Positions 15,885 to 23,639 of a stretch of DNA of 39,229 nt are shown piece after piece. The position numbers and the translations under genes are program-made. Position 1 is the stretch's first letter. Each line of letters opens with the position of its first letter. Under the pieces are notes generated by a model. That model saw only the letters and a program-made list of their open reading frames with translations, was not told the DNA's origin and did not search any database. This DNA is from an uncultured Prevotella sp. (lineage in GTDB: Bacteria > Bacteroidota > Bacteroidia > Bacteroidales > Bacteroidaceae): assembly GCA_900550035.1 (NCBI GenBank), contig URQS01000030.1, positions 1 to 39,229 on the forward strand. The letters run 5' to 3'.

Positions 15885-16845
15885 ATGTTATACTTAACTA
15901 AGTTTCTGACGTCTTCTTTATTTAAACCATATAAAGCCTTCGGGACTTCTTTTAATTTGATTCAATTAGCTTACGATTACAAATTTCTTTTAATTTAGCT
16001 GAAAGGTTGAGAGATTTTGTTGAGTCTCTTAAATTTATATATATATCTTCATTATTTCTTGTTTTAATATTTGTGACATTTGTTTTGCTTGAATGTAGAT
16101 ATAACAAGATATCTTTATTTTTTTTTGTTCGAAAATGGCCAATATTATATGACCCTAAAGAGGCTCCATTTGTTCTAAGTTTAATAGGAGGTACTATACT
16201 ATTTTCATTGATATACACTATATCTGATATTGGAATAATCTTTGAATATAAGCCACCTATAAATAATGTATCATTTCTAATTTCGATATTTTCATCATTT
16301 CTGAATGTCGGTTCTATAATCATTAATGGTATGAGAATAACAATAACAATAGATACGATAGAAACTACTATTGTACTTTTCCTGTTTCTATTGATGATAC
16401 ATAGCTGTATAAGCATAAAGATAACAGCAATAGTTAAGGGTAGAAACATAAACCCAAAAATAAAATCAGTCCAATTAAATATAACACAGATTACACCGCC
16501 AACTATTGTTATAATTCCAGAAATTATAAAAGTTCTTTTTATTCTCCTTAATCCAAGAATACCTTTTCTGCTTTTTAATTCTTTCTGTGGAATTTTATCT
16601 CCCCAAATAATTAGGGAATTACTTTCTATGGCTTTACCTATTAATATTAGAGGTATACCAATTAATATAATTATAATCACTTCTATCATATTTATTTATA
16701 GTTAATAGTTAATAATAAAGTTGTTAAGGTCGTTATTAGAATCTGTTCCTTTTTTTGTAATATATATAGATGTGCGTTCCTCTCACTGGCGGCATGCTGA
16801 ATGATGTTATTTCTTACATCCTATAGATACTATCTTTGATGTTGC
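15885..16845. mobile_element. AT-rich 961-bp insertion between direct duplications
   Basis: This unique segment is bounded by the 245-bp direct copies. It is visibly far richer in A/T than the flanks and uses ATA, TTA and AGA codons rarely seen in neighbours, suggesting foreign origin. It holds one leftward membrane-protein gene. No transposase, terminal inverted repeats or integrase is visible. The class is uncertain; it could be a gene-cassette-like circle inserted by homologous recombination. Confidence 0.5.
15952..16689 (-). CDS. Four-helix membrane protein with C-terminal PH-like domain
   Basis: A 245-residue protein with four hydrophobic segments (about 2-22, 53-72, 77-100 and 104-124). 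A soluble C-terminal region (150-240) contains LRTNGASLGSYNIGHF, DILLYLHSS and EDIYINLRDST. That pattern resembles the bacterial PH domain (bPH2 type) that follows DUF3784-like membrane parts in Bacteroidetes. Function is unknown; relatives are accessory genes in gut Bacteroidales. It is the only gene of the AT-rich insertion between the two 245-bp repeats, and its codon use is unlike all neighbours. No TAnnTTTG box is seen upstream. The start MIEVIII at 16689 directly precedes the first helix. The gene is probable; the domain call is tentative. Confidence 0.65.
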   Translation of the reverse strand: MIEVIIIILIGIPLILIGKAIESNSLIIWGDKIPQKELKSRKGILGLRRIKRTFIISGIITIVGGVICVIFNWTDFIFGFMFLPLTIAVIFMLIQLCIINRNRKSTIVVSIVSIVIVILIPLMIIEPTFRNDENIEIRNDTLFIGGLYSKIIPISDIVYINENSIVPPIKLRTNGASLGSYNIGHFRTKKNKDILLYLHSSKTNVTNIKTRNNEDIYINLRDSTKSLNLSAKLKEICNRKLIESN

Positions 16846-16981
16846 GTTGAAGCCCGGCGGTCTGCTTGTGTTCGAGCATGGCAAGAAGAACGACTTCTCC
16901 GACATTCCGGGCTTTATTGAGCACAGAGCTTATGGCAGCGTCAATTTCTCGCTGTTTAGAGCAGAGGCAGTAGAGGAGTAA
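16846..16981 (+). pseudogene. 3' remnant of rsmD
   Basis: This repeats the last 45 codons of rsmD (from LKPGGLLVFEHG to the stop) without start, SAM motif or DPPY. It is part of the right 245-bp repeat and sits next to the intact chrA gene. Confidence 0.9.
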
Positions 16982-17090
16982 ATCAGAATATCACGAGTCC
17001 CAAGAGTCCGCATACGAGCATTACGAGTATGGGGTTGCTCTTGCGGAACTTGGTGAAATAGAATGTAGCGGCAAAGAGTGCTATGCTTAT
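16846..17090. repeat. 245-bp direct repeat, right copy
   Basis: Identical to 15640-15884. The first differing bases are C at 16845 versus T at 15639, and G at 17091 versus A at 15885. Confidence 0.95.
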
Positions 17091-17555
17091 GGCAAAGCTT
17101 ACGGCATTGTCGGTTGGCGATCCGAAGTTCTCCTTGTTCATAAGCAGCACGGCAGCCGCAGCTATCAGTCCTACGATTGTAGGGCGCAAGCCTGCGAAGA
17201 TGTCCTTTACAATCTTCGAGTCCTTGTGGTTGATGAGATAGCGCGAAATCATTATCATTATAACGAATGGCAACCATATTATGCTCAGCGATGCTATTAC
17301 TGAGCCTATAGCTGCCAACCATTCCGGATAACCTTGATTCAGTACTGCCACATATCCTGCGTATGTAGCAGCGTTGATACCTATTGGACCTGGTGTCGAC
17401 TGGCTTATAGCCACGATGTCGGTAAACTCGGCATTGCTAAGCCATGCGTTCTTCACCACCACCTCGTTGTGTATAAGCGACAGCATAGCATATCCGCCGC
17501 CGAAATTGAATGTTCCTATCTTGGTGAAGACTATAAAGAGTTTCAGAAAAATCAT
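16983..17555 (-). CDS. Chromate transporter-type subunit (short ChrA), second of pair
   Basis: A 190-residue CHR-family membrane protein. The N-terminal signature FTKIGTFNFGGGYAMLSLIH and the following ISQSTPGPIGINAATYAGY are the hallmark motifs. The family exports chromate; short single-domain CHR proteins work as pairs encoded side by side, matching the related gene at 17773-18306 just upstream. Hydrophobic segments cover about 75-100, 125-145 and 155-190. Its last 36 codons lie within the 245-bp duplication; this right copy is intact. An interspersed repeat of about 217 bp separates the two subunit genes. Native substrate unproven. Confidence 0.9.
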   Translation of the reverse strand: MIFLKLFIVFTKIGTFNFGGGYAMLSLIHNEVVVKNAWLSNAEFTDIVAISQSTPGPIGINAATYAGYVAVLNQGYPEWLAAIGSVIASLSIIWLPFVIMIMISRYLINHKDSKIVKDIFAGLRPTIVGLIAAAAVLLMNKENFGSPTDNAVSFAISIALFAATFYFTKFRKSNPILVMLVCGLLGLVIF

Positions 17556-17772
17556 GTTGTGAGTTTTGAGTTTTGAGTTTTGAGTTTTGAATTGTCGGCT
17601 TTGCCGATTTTGAGTTTTGAGTTTTGAGTTTTGAATTGTCGGCTTTGCCGATTAGGAATTATTCAGTTTCGAATTTAGAATTGCCAAATACAGTAACTCA
17701 AAATTCAAAAATCTAAAATTCAAAATCGCAGGCGTAAGCCGAGAATAATTCAACATTCAAAATTCAAAACTC
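17556..17772. repeat. Interspersed AT-rich repeat, copy 2 (between chrA genes)
   Basis: The same family as the ispD-recG repeat. The left hairpin core TCGGCTTTGCCGATT appears twice, then GGAATTATTC, and the right half has AATCGCAGGCGTAAGCCGAG with AATAATTC. It is in the same orientation on the plus strand even though the genes run leftward. Confidence 0.85.
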
Positions 17773-18306
17773 CTAATTGCACTTCGTGCAACGTCCAAGA
17801 AGCCACCCTGCCACACCGGCTATAATAATAAGGTATATAGGCGAGACATTGGCTACGGCGATGAGCAGACAGCACACTATCGGAATCCATACGGTGCGCC
17901 ATGTTATGCCAGCCGTCTTAGCCATTTTGAAGCACGGCGCAGCAATCAGAGCCACCACAGCCGGGCGCACTCCGCGGAAGAACTTCTCCACCCATGGATT
18001 GTCCTTGATGTTATGGAAGAACATGGCTATAATCATAATGGCGATGATAGAGGGTAGGGCTATGCCAACGGCGCCAACAATACCGCCCCAGACGCCGCGC
18101 AGTTTGTAGCCTATATGGCTTGCCATGTCAACGGCGAAAATGCCAGGTGTGGTCTGTGCCACCACCATAATGTCCATAAACTCCTGACGGTCCATCCATT
18201 GATTTTTGTCAACAAACTCGCGTTCCATAATCGGAATCATGGCGTATCCGCCACCGAGGGTGAACGCTCCAATCTTGTTGCATGTCATGAAAAATTTCAA
18301 CAGCAT
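17773..18306 (-). CDS. Chromate transporter-type subunit (short ChrA), first of pair
   Basis: A 177-residue CHR-family protein with TCNKIGAFTLGGGYAMIPIM at 8-27 and VVAQTTPGIFAVDMASHIGY at about 48-67, both signature stretches. The final hydrophobic stretch IYLIIIAGVAGWLLG is followed by a short Cys-containing tail (RCTKCN). It pairs with the downstream subunit gene, from which it is separated by a repeat. A terminator of the M23 peptidase gene lies upstream, so the pair needs its own promoter; no TAnnTTTG box was found in the 52 bp available. Confidence 0.9.
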   Translation of the reverse strand: MLLKFFMTCNKIGAFTLGGGYAMIPIMEREFVDKNQWMDRQEFMDIMVVAQTTPGIFAVDMASHIGYKLRGVWGGIVGAVGIALPSIIAIMIIAMFFHNIKDNPWVEKFFRGVRPAVVALIAAPCFKMAKTAGITWRTVWIPIVCCLLIAVANVSPIYLIIIAGVAGWLLGRCTKCN

Positions 18307-18349
18307 AGTGAATGAGTGTTATCCGTTTGAATATTGAAGGTGTTGATAT

Positions 18350-18392
18350 AAAAAACTGCGCCAGAACGAAACATCACTGTTTCTTCTGGCGC
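18350..18392 (-). terminator. Terminator of the M23 peptidase gene
   Basis: GCGCCAGAA and GAAACA (18358-18373) pair with TGTTTC and TTCTGGCGC (18378-18392), a 15-bp stem with one bulge and a TCAC loop. On the complement it is followed by a run of six T (A at 18350-18355), 40 bp after the stop. Confidence 0.85.
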
Positions 18393-18432
18393 GCTCGATC
18401 TAATATAATAATTTGGTAATAATCTTATGTTA

Positions 18433-19380
18433 TTATGAGTAGCGCAGGATTTGTCCTGGACGCAACTTCATCTTCTTGGTTATGTGGTTGAGCTTGCAAA
18501 TCTGTGCGATAGTAACGCCACGCTTGCGTGAGATGCTCTCCAGAGTCTCGCCCTTAACCACCTTGTGATACTGTATCTGGTCATCCAGACCTGATGTAGT
18601 GCGGTTGTTGGTAGCGTAGTCGTCGTTAGAATCGTTCTTTGCAAGAGTAGAACCATCCTGCTTACCACGCAGACGAGTGGCGTTAGCCGACTCGTTGTCG
18701 TATGTAGAGCGGTTGAATGCGTAGTAGTCGCCCGTTACGTCCTGCTCGCGGAAGTCGAACATCAATGCCGGGTTGAGAGCAACTCCGCACAGACGAGTCT
18801 CGAAGTGCAGGTGCGAACCGGTGCTTCGTCCGGTATTACCGCCAAGTCCGATTACCTCGCCAGCTCTGACAGTCTGGTTCTCTTCTACGAGTTGCTTAGA
18901 GAGGTGACCGTATATGGTCTCCAGTCCGTTGTTATGTCGTATTACGATATACTTGCCATATCCGCCACGCTCGTAGCGTACTATTCTTACTTTTCCTGAG
19001 AAAGCAGAGCGTATTGTGTCGCCGATATACACTTTGATGTCGAGACCTTTGTGCTGGCGTCCCCATCGCGAGCCAAAATTACTTGTTATGACGCGGCTTG
19101 TGGTGGGCATGCAGAAGTGGCGCAGGTCGATGTTGAAGTGCTCGGGCAGCTCTGTGGCGCGGTGAGCGTATTTGTTGTCCCAGTTGGCGTACAGTTCAGA
19201 AGCTGGCGATTCGGCTTCCTCCTTGATTGTGATGTTTCGCAACATGATGGTGTCTACAGCAGCCATCTTGCGGTCAACGGGAGCCTGTCTTGCAATGAGG
19301 TCTTGTGCGCTGGCATGGTTTGGAGCCACAGCCAGGAACAATGATATTGCTAATGTCTTAATTGTCTTCTTTAAATTCAT
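18433..19380 (-). CDS. Secreted M23 metallopeptidase with C-terminal LysM
   Basis: A 315-residue exported peptidoglycan hydrolase. It has a signal peptide (MNLKKTIKTLAISLFLAVAP up to about residue 25, ending in ASA). The M23/LytM domain spans about 95-205: H110 and D114 in RQHKGLDIKV, H159 in YGHLS, and the HxH of GSHLHFE (H190, H192). The zinc and catalytic set is complete, so an active endopeptidase is expected. A low-complexity linker (220-265) leads to a LysM peptidoglycan-binding domain at 271-315 (YHKVVKGETLESISRKRGVT and following). It has its own TAACTTTG promoter and a terminator. It likely trims cross-links in the periplasm during growth or division. Confidence 0.95.
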   Translation of the reverse strand: MNLKKTIKTLAISLFLAVAPNHASAQDLIARQAPVDRKMAAVDTIMLRNITIKEEAESPASELYANWDNKYAHRATELPEHFNIDLRHFCMPTTSRVITSNFGSRWGRQHKGLDIKVYIGDTIRSAFSGKVRIVRYERGGYGKYIVIRHNNGLETIYGHLSKQLVEENQTVRAGEVIGLGGNTGRSTGSHLHFETRLCGVALNPALMFDFREQDVTGDYYAFNRSTYDNESANATRLRGKQDGSTLAKNDSNDDYATNNRTTSGLDDQIQYHKVVKGETLESISRKRGVTIAQICKLNHITKKMKLRPGQILRYS

Positions 19381-19512
19381 TGTTTTTAAGGATGCATTTA
19401 AGATTAGAATGAGTATATCATTCTTTCAAAAGGTGATCGTCGAACTAACAATCGTGTTCAACCTTCGGTTTGTAATTTGCAATGCAGATGTTGCATTTTT
19501 GTAATTGCAATG

Positions 19513-19520
19513 CAAAGTTA
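19513..19520 (-). promoter_or_regulatory. Promoter of the M23 peptidase gene
   Basis: The complement reads TAACTTTG, with a GTTG element 22 bp upstream. It implies a 5' UTR of roughly 125 nt. Within 19381-19794, the only other sites recognised are this box and the glycosyltransferase promoter. Confidence 0.6.
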
Positions 19521-19719
19521 CTAAAAATATTGCATAATATTGCAACACCCTTTCAATGTTAACAGTTTTTGTAATAACTTTAACAATTTCTTCCCCCTTA
19601 TTCAGCCTTTAATAGTAGCTAATAAGGTCATACGCAATAGCTTGTGTATTCTCAACCAAACGAATGGCAGGTAGAATTTATGGTTATTTGTCCTTATACA
19701 GCATTCTCTGTTTTATATC

Positions 19720-19751
19720 TTTGCTAATTCCGATGTTTAAGGCTAAATTTG
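19720..19751 (+). promoter_or_regulatory. Promoter of the GT4 gene
   Basis: TTTG (19720-19723), a 20-bp spacer and TAAATTTG (19744-19751) form a perfect Bacteroidetes consensus promoter. The ATG follows at 19795. Confidence 0.85.
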
Positions 19752-19794
19752 CATTTGTTTTAGTACTAACATTGCAAATAATTAGTTAGATATT

Positions 19795-20973
19795 ATGGAA
19801 GAAGTTAAGAAGGTGGCGTTTGTGCATGGTGAGTTTCCAGTTGGCGGAGCTGAGCGTGTGACATGTGATATAGCCAATGAGTTGTTCAAGCGTGGGGGGT
19901 ATGAGGTATATGTATTTGCGACAAGGTTGTATCCTGATATATTGCCTGCCAATCTGGCAATAGACAAACGTTTTCATATGGTAGAATCTCCAGTTTCAGA
20001 AGCAAATGGTAAGGTTAGCGATTGGAGTTTTATTCTTGATTGTGTACGTGCCAATGGCATCAGTTCGGTGGTGTTTGTGATGCAGCGTCAGTATGATGTC
20101 ATTGATGAGCTGCGACGTATGAGATGTAAGACGATATATGCCAATCATAACATACCGTATTGGGAGATGGTTAGCAAGCGTCAACTTGCCCGTGAGAATA
20201 GTAGTAAAAGCTTGTGTAAGGCTCTTAAGTATTACTTGACTAAGTATGTACGATATGAAATGACACATATTCTCGAACGTCGTTATATCAAGCGCTATAA
20301 AAAGGATATAAATCATTTTGAAGAGTATATGGTTCTGTGCGACGGCTATCGTGACCAGATTGTGCGCGACTTGAAGTTGCCCCCCGAGCAAGTAGAGCAT
20401 ATGCATGTTATTCCCAATATGCAGCAGCCTGCTACTGACATTTGTTACGACAAGCGTAAGGAGTTTCTGTATGTAGGTCGTCTGTCGTATCCCGACAAGC
20501 GTATCGACCGATTGATTGATGCCTGGCGTATGATTTGTGACAAGTTGCCCGACTGGAGTCTTGTTATTGTAGGCGACGGACCTGATGCTAAGCGTTTGAA
20601 GTCGTTGGCTAAGGGATTGCCTCGTGTCAGTTTCGAGGGCTATCAAAGTCCTGCTGAATACTATCGTCATGCTTCAGCCTTGTGTCTTGTGTCAGAGTAC
20701 GAAGGATTTCCATTGTGTCTGATTGAGGCACAATCGCATGGAGTAGTGCCAATAACGATGGACATGTGCGAAGGAGTGCGCAGTATAGTAGGCACAGATG
20801 GTTCTGCCGGCATACTTACTCCCAAGGGCGACGTGCAAGCCTTTGCCGACAGGATGCTGGAGTTTGCTGCCCTTGATGAGGACAAAAAGCAGCGACTCCG
20901 CCATCTGGTGGTGGCGAAGTCGCTTGAGTACAGTCCTGCTAAAGTAGGTCAGAAGTGGATAGATTTGCTGTAG
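19795..20973 (+). CDS. Glycosyltransferase family 4
   Basis: A 392-residue GT-B glycosyltransferase. The N-terminal KVAFVHGEFPVGGAERVTCD shows the GGAE motif (17-20), and the C-terminal donor-binding domain has EYEGFPLCLIEAQSHG with the E303-x7-E311 motif. It is preceded by FLYVGRLSYPDKRIDRLIDA and VIVGDGPDAKRL. The closest functional class is Bacteroidetes capsule/LPS sugar transferases; donor unknown. It is monocistronic by position, with its own perfect consensus promoter and a 480-bp inverted-repeat-rich gap behind. Base use is slightly AT-richer than the surrounding housekeeping genes. Confidence 0.93.
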   Translation: MEEVKKVAFVHGEFPVGGAERVTCDIANELFKRGGYEVYVFATRLYPDILPANLAIDKRFHMVESPVSEANGKVSDWSFILDCVRANGISSVVFVMQRQYDVIDELRRMRCKTIYANHNIPYWEMVSKRQLARENSSKSLCKALKYYLTKYVRYEMTHILERRYIKRYKKDINHFEEYMVLCDGYRDQIVRDLKLPPEQVEHMHVIPNMQQPATDICYDKRKEFLYVGRLSYPDKRIDRLIDAWRMICDKLPDWSLVIVGDGPDAKRLKSLAKGLPRVSFEGYQSPAEYYRHASALCLVSEYEGFPLCLIEAQSHGVVPITMDMCEGVRSIVGTDGSAGILTPKGDVQAFADRMLEFAALDEDKKQRLRHLVVAKSLEYSPAKVGQKWIDLL

Positions 20974-21066
20974 TAGGAACTTGTAATTAGAACTGGGCTT
21001 ACTGATGCAAATATCGTACAGTTAGTAAAAAATTATTACAATTTAAAAATCGATTCTAGAGATTTC

Positions 21067-21098
21067 TGACGCTGGTTTTATCGGTTTTTTCAGCGTCA
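21067..21098. terminator. Weak hairpin downstream of GT4
   Basis: TGACGCTG (21067-21074) pairs with CAGCGTCA (21091-21098), an 8-bp stem with a 16-nt loop containing six T. No T-run follows on the plus strand, so its role is uncertain. Confidence 0.35.
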
Positions 21099-21120
21099 AA
21101 CACCACCTCACTATTCATTT

Positions 21121-21241
21121 AGGGCTTCCTTGCTCTCCAAATGGACTACTTTTGCAATGTAAAAGGACTACAGTTGGAGTGCAAGGAAGCCCTTATTGCA
21201 TTGTAAATGTAGTCCATTTGAAATCAAAAGGACGTTTTTTT
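21121..21241. repeat. Interlocked inverted repeats with T-run
   Basis: Stem A: 21121-21140 pairs with 21174-21193 (13 + 6 bp around one T-T mismatch). Stem B: CAAATGGACTAC at 21138-21149 pairs with GTAGTCCATTTG at 21209-21220 (12 bp perfect). The two overlap, so they cannot form together as plain hairpins. A run of seven T at 21235-21241 follows. The unit fills part of the gap between the convergent GT4 and asnB genes; the rest (21242-21452) holds only a short TGTTGAGG-type tandem repeat before the asnB stop. Confidence 0.8.
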
Positions 21242-21452
21242 GCACTTGCTCATAGCGTGTTCTACGTTGTATTATGGCTAACACGTTGTGTATGAGCTAC
21301 ATAGTCTTATACGCTCAAAACTCACGAATTTCGAGCCAAAGATTTCCTTGTGCGTTCAACTCGCAGTTTTGAGCGGTCAGAAATGCAAATATTGTGTCGG
21401 GGCAGAGCTCCCTATAGTTGTTGTGTTGAGGTGTTGAGATGTTGAAATTTAT

Positions 21453-23117
21453 TTAGTACGCCTTCTCGTGTACTCCTGCTACTGCACGTCCGCTGGGGTC
21501 GTTCTTGCCTTGGAAGGCTTTGTCCCAAGCCAGCGCCTCGGCTGTAGAACATGCTACGCTCGGAACGCTGGGCACGCTGCGTGCTGCCGACTCCGACGGG
21601 AAGTGTTCTTCGAAGATGGTGCGGTAGTAGTATTCCTCCTTGCAGCGTGGCGGATTGATGGGGAAGCGTTCGGCGGCATGAGCCATTTGCTCATCCGACA
21701 CCTGTTGTTCGGTTATCTGCTTCAACGTGTCAATCCACGAGTAGCCCACGCCGTCGCTGAACTGCTCCTTCTGTCGCCATGCCACCTCCTCGGGCAGCAT
21801 ATCGGCGAACGCCTCACGTACAATCTTCTTCTCAATGGTCTTGCCCGGGCACATCTTGGCTTCGGGATTGGTGCGCATAGCCACGTCAAGGAATTCCTTG
21901 TCGAGGAAGGGCACACGTCCCTCAACGCCCCATGCCGACAGACTCTTGTTGGCACGCAGACAGTCGTACAGATGTAGCTTGGACAGCTTGCGTACGGTCT
22001 CCTCGTGGAAAGCGCGTGCGTCGGGAGCCTTGTGGAAGTAAAGATAGCCTCCGAATATCTCGTCGGCACCCTCGCCCGAGAGCACCATCTTTATGCCCAT
22101 CGACTTTATTACACGTGCCAGCAGATACATAGGTGTTGAGGCTCGCACGGTTGTGACGTCGTAGGTCTCGATGAAGTATATCACGTCGCGTATGGCGTCG
22201 AGTCCCTCCTGTATGGTGTAGTTTATCTCGTGGTGGACCGTTCCTATGTAGTCAGCCACAAGCCGTGCCTTAGCCAAGTCGGGTGCGCCCTTCAGTCCTA
22301 CGGCAAACGAGTGCAGTCGCGGCCACCAGGCACGTTCCTTGCCGTCCGATTCGATGCGTCGCTCGGAGTATTTCTCGGCTATTGCCGAGATGACAGACGA
22401 GTCGAGTCCGCCCGACAGCAGTACACCGTAGGGCACATCGCTCATAAGTTGGTGGCGCACAGCGTCCTCCAGTGCGTCGTGGATGGCGCTGACGCTCGCC
22501 TTGTTGTCTTTCACGGCTTCGTAGCTGAACCAGTCGCGCTTGTAGTAGCGGGTCATCTTGCCCTCGCGACTTGAGTAGTAGTGGCCCGGCAGGAAGGGTT
22601 CGTAGCGTTCGCACTCGCCCTCAAGAGCCTTCAGTTCGGATGCAACATATACTGTGCCGTCGCTGTCGTAGCCTATGTATAGAGGAATTACACCGATGGG
22701 ATCGCGTGCTATCAGAAACTCGTCGCGCTCCTGGTCGTACAGGGCGAAGGCGAATATGCCGCTTAGGTCTTCAAGGAAGTCGATGCCCTTGTCGCGATAC
22801 AGTGCGAGGATCACCTCGCAGTCGCTGCCCGTCTGAAACTCATATTTGCCCTTGTAGCGCTCGCGTATGTCCTTATGGTTGTATATCTCGCCGTTGACGG
22901 CAAGCACTTGCTGGCGGTCGGGCGAGAACAACGGCTGTCCGCCCGATTCTGGATCGACTATCGACAGGCGTTCGTGAGCCAGAATGGCAGAACCTCCGCA
23001 GTATATACCGCTCCAGTCAGGACCGCGATGACGAATCTTACGGCTCATGCGCAGAGCCTTTTGGCGCAACTCGGGAGTCTGCTCCCGAAGGTTGAAAATA
23101 GATACTATTCCACACAT
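21453..23117 (-). CDS. asnB: Asparagine synthetase B, glutamine-hydrolysing
   Basis: A 554-residue two-domain amidotransferase making asparagine from aspartate, ATP and glutamine. Cys2 is the N-terminal nucleophile (MCGIVSIF) of the class II glutaminase domain, with R49, NGE at 75-77 and D99 in the glutamine site. The synthetase domain has the PP-loop SGGLDSS (235-241). The length fits AsnB. A long 5' UTR of about 250 nt with two inverted repeats separates the ATG from a TAATTTTG promoter at 23375, which hints at post-initiation control. It neighbours dapF, dapL and glnN, so it belongs to a nitrogen/aspartate-family neighbourhood. Confidence 0.96.
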   Translation of the reverse strand: MCGIVSIFNLREQTPELRQKALRMSRKIRHRGPDWSGIYCGGSAILAHERLSIVDPESGGQPLFSPDRQQVLAVNGEIYNHKDIRERYKGKYEFQTGSDCEVILALYRDKGIDFLEDLSGIFAFALYDQERDEFLIARDPIGVIPLYIGYDSDGTVYVASELKALEGECERYEPFLPGHYYSSREGKMTRYYKRDWFSYEAVKDNKASVSAIHDALEDAVRHQLMSDVPYGVLLSGGLDSSVISAIAEKYSERRIESDGKERAWWPRLHSFAVGLKGAPDLAKARLVADYIGTVHHEINYTIQEGLDAIRDVIYFIETYDVTTVRASTPMYLLARVIKSMGIKMVLSGEGADEIFGGYLYFHKAPDARAFHEETVRKLSKLHLYDCLRANKSLSAWGVEGRVPFLDKEFLDVAMRTNPEAKMCPGKTIEKKIVREAFADMLPEEVAWRQKEQFSDGVGYSWIDTLKQITEQQVSDEQMAHAAERFPINPPRCKEEYYYRTIFEEHFPSESAARSVPSVPSVACSTAEALAWDKAFQGKNDPSGRAVAGVHEKAY

Positions 23118-23210
23118 ATTTTTGTCTTCTTTTATTGGTTTTGCTGTTTGTTTGGGGGTGTATTTTCCGGATGTCGTACGACCCTTGTCTATTCGTTTTA
23201 AAATTCAAAG

Positions 23211-23342
23211 ATGCCCCTCTGCCACGCAAGGCAGAGGGCATCCAGGATCAAAAGAATAGTCATTATTTTAGGATAGTCTTGTCTACCAATACATATAATA
23301 TATAGGTGATTCATATAACTTTCTTTTTATTGGTTATCCTAA
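23211..23342 (-). promoter_or_regulatory. Structured leader of asnB
   Basis: Within the predicted asnB 5' UTR, 23211-23223 pairs with 23230-23241 (12 bp, one bulged C, 6-nt loop). In addition TTAGGATA (23268-23275) pairs with TATCCTAA (23335-23342), and ACCAAT (23285-23290) pairs with ATTGGT (23329-23334). No known riboswitch class was recognised. No T-run makes either a certain terminator. Confidence 0.5.
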
Positions 23343-23374
23343 GTTAATTGTTGCATTATGTAACTGTCACGCTG

Positions 23375-23406
23375 CAAAATTACGACAAAAAGCAAATAAA
23401 AACAAC
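23375..23406 (-). promoter_or_regulatory. Promoter of asnB
   Basis: On the complement, GTTG (23403-23406), a 20-bp spacer and TAATTTTG (23375-23382). The predicted transcription start is near 23368, giving a leader of about 250 nt. Confidence 0.7.
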
Positions 23407-23559
23407 GTGATAGTAGCATTTTAATAGTTTAATATTATTTCGGGTGCATAATTGTAAACTAAAACAAACGAAATACTTTCAGATTGAAAGAAAAACAATG
23501 CTGAATGCTTACAAATAGAAACTTAATGATAATTAACCCGAAAATGTGGTAATTAAATT

Positions 23560-23590
23560 GTTGTCTATTGCGCAAATTGTTGTAATTTTG
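23560..23590 (+). promoter_or_regulatory. Promoter of dapF
   Basis: GTTG (23560-23563), 19-bp spacer, TAATTTTG (23583-23590). It lies 49 bp before the dapF ATG. Confidence 0.75.
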
Positions 23591-23639
23591 CAAACGCAAA
23601 GGACAAAGAGTAATTCTTTAAGGTAAAAAGATAGACAAA

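Noticed and set aside
16007..16705. 232-aa plus-strand frame in the AT-rich insertion
   Set aside because: It overlaps the leftward membrane-protein gene, whose helix-then-domain layout is more convincing; the plus frame has mostly Ile/Phe runs from AT-rich DNA.
16983..18306. Possible single long chrA broken by frameshift
   Set aside because: Both parts begin with their own complete CHR signature (GGGYAM), so they are the known paired short form and not halves of one protein.
21067..21098. Strong terminator for GT4
   Set aside because: Only 8 bp with a 16-nt loop and no following T-run, so it is kept as a weak hairpin only.
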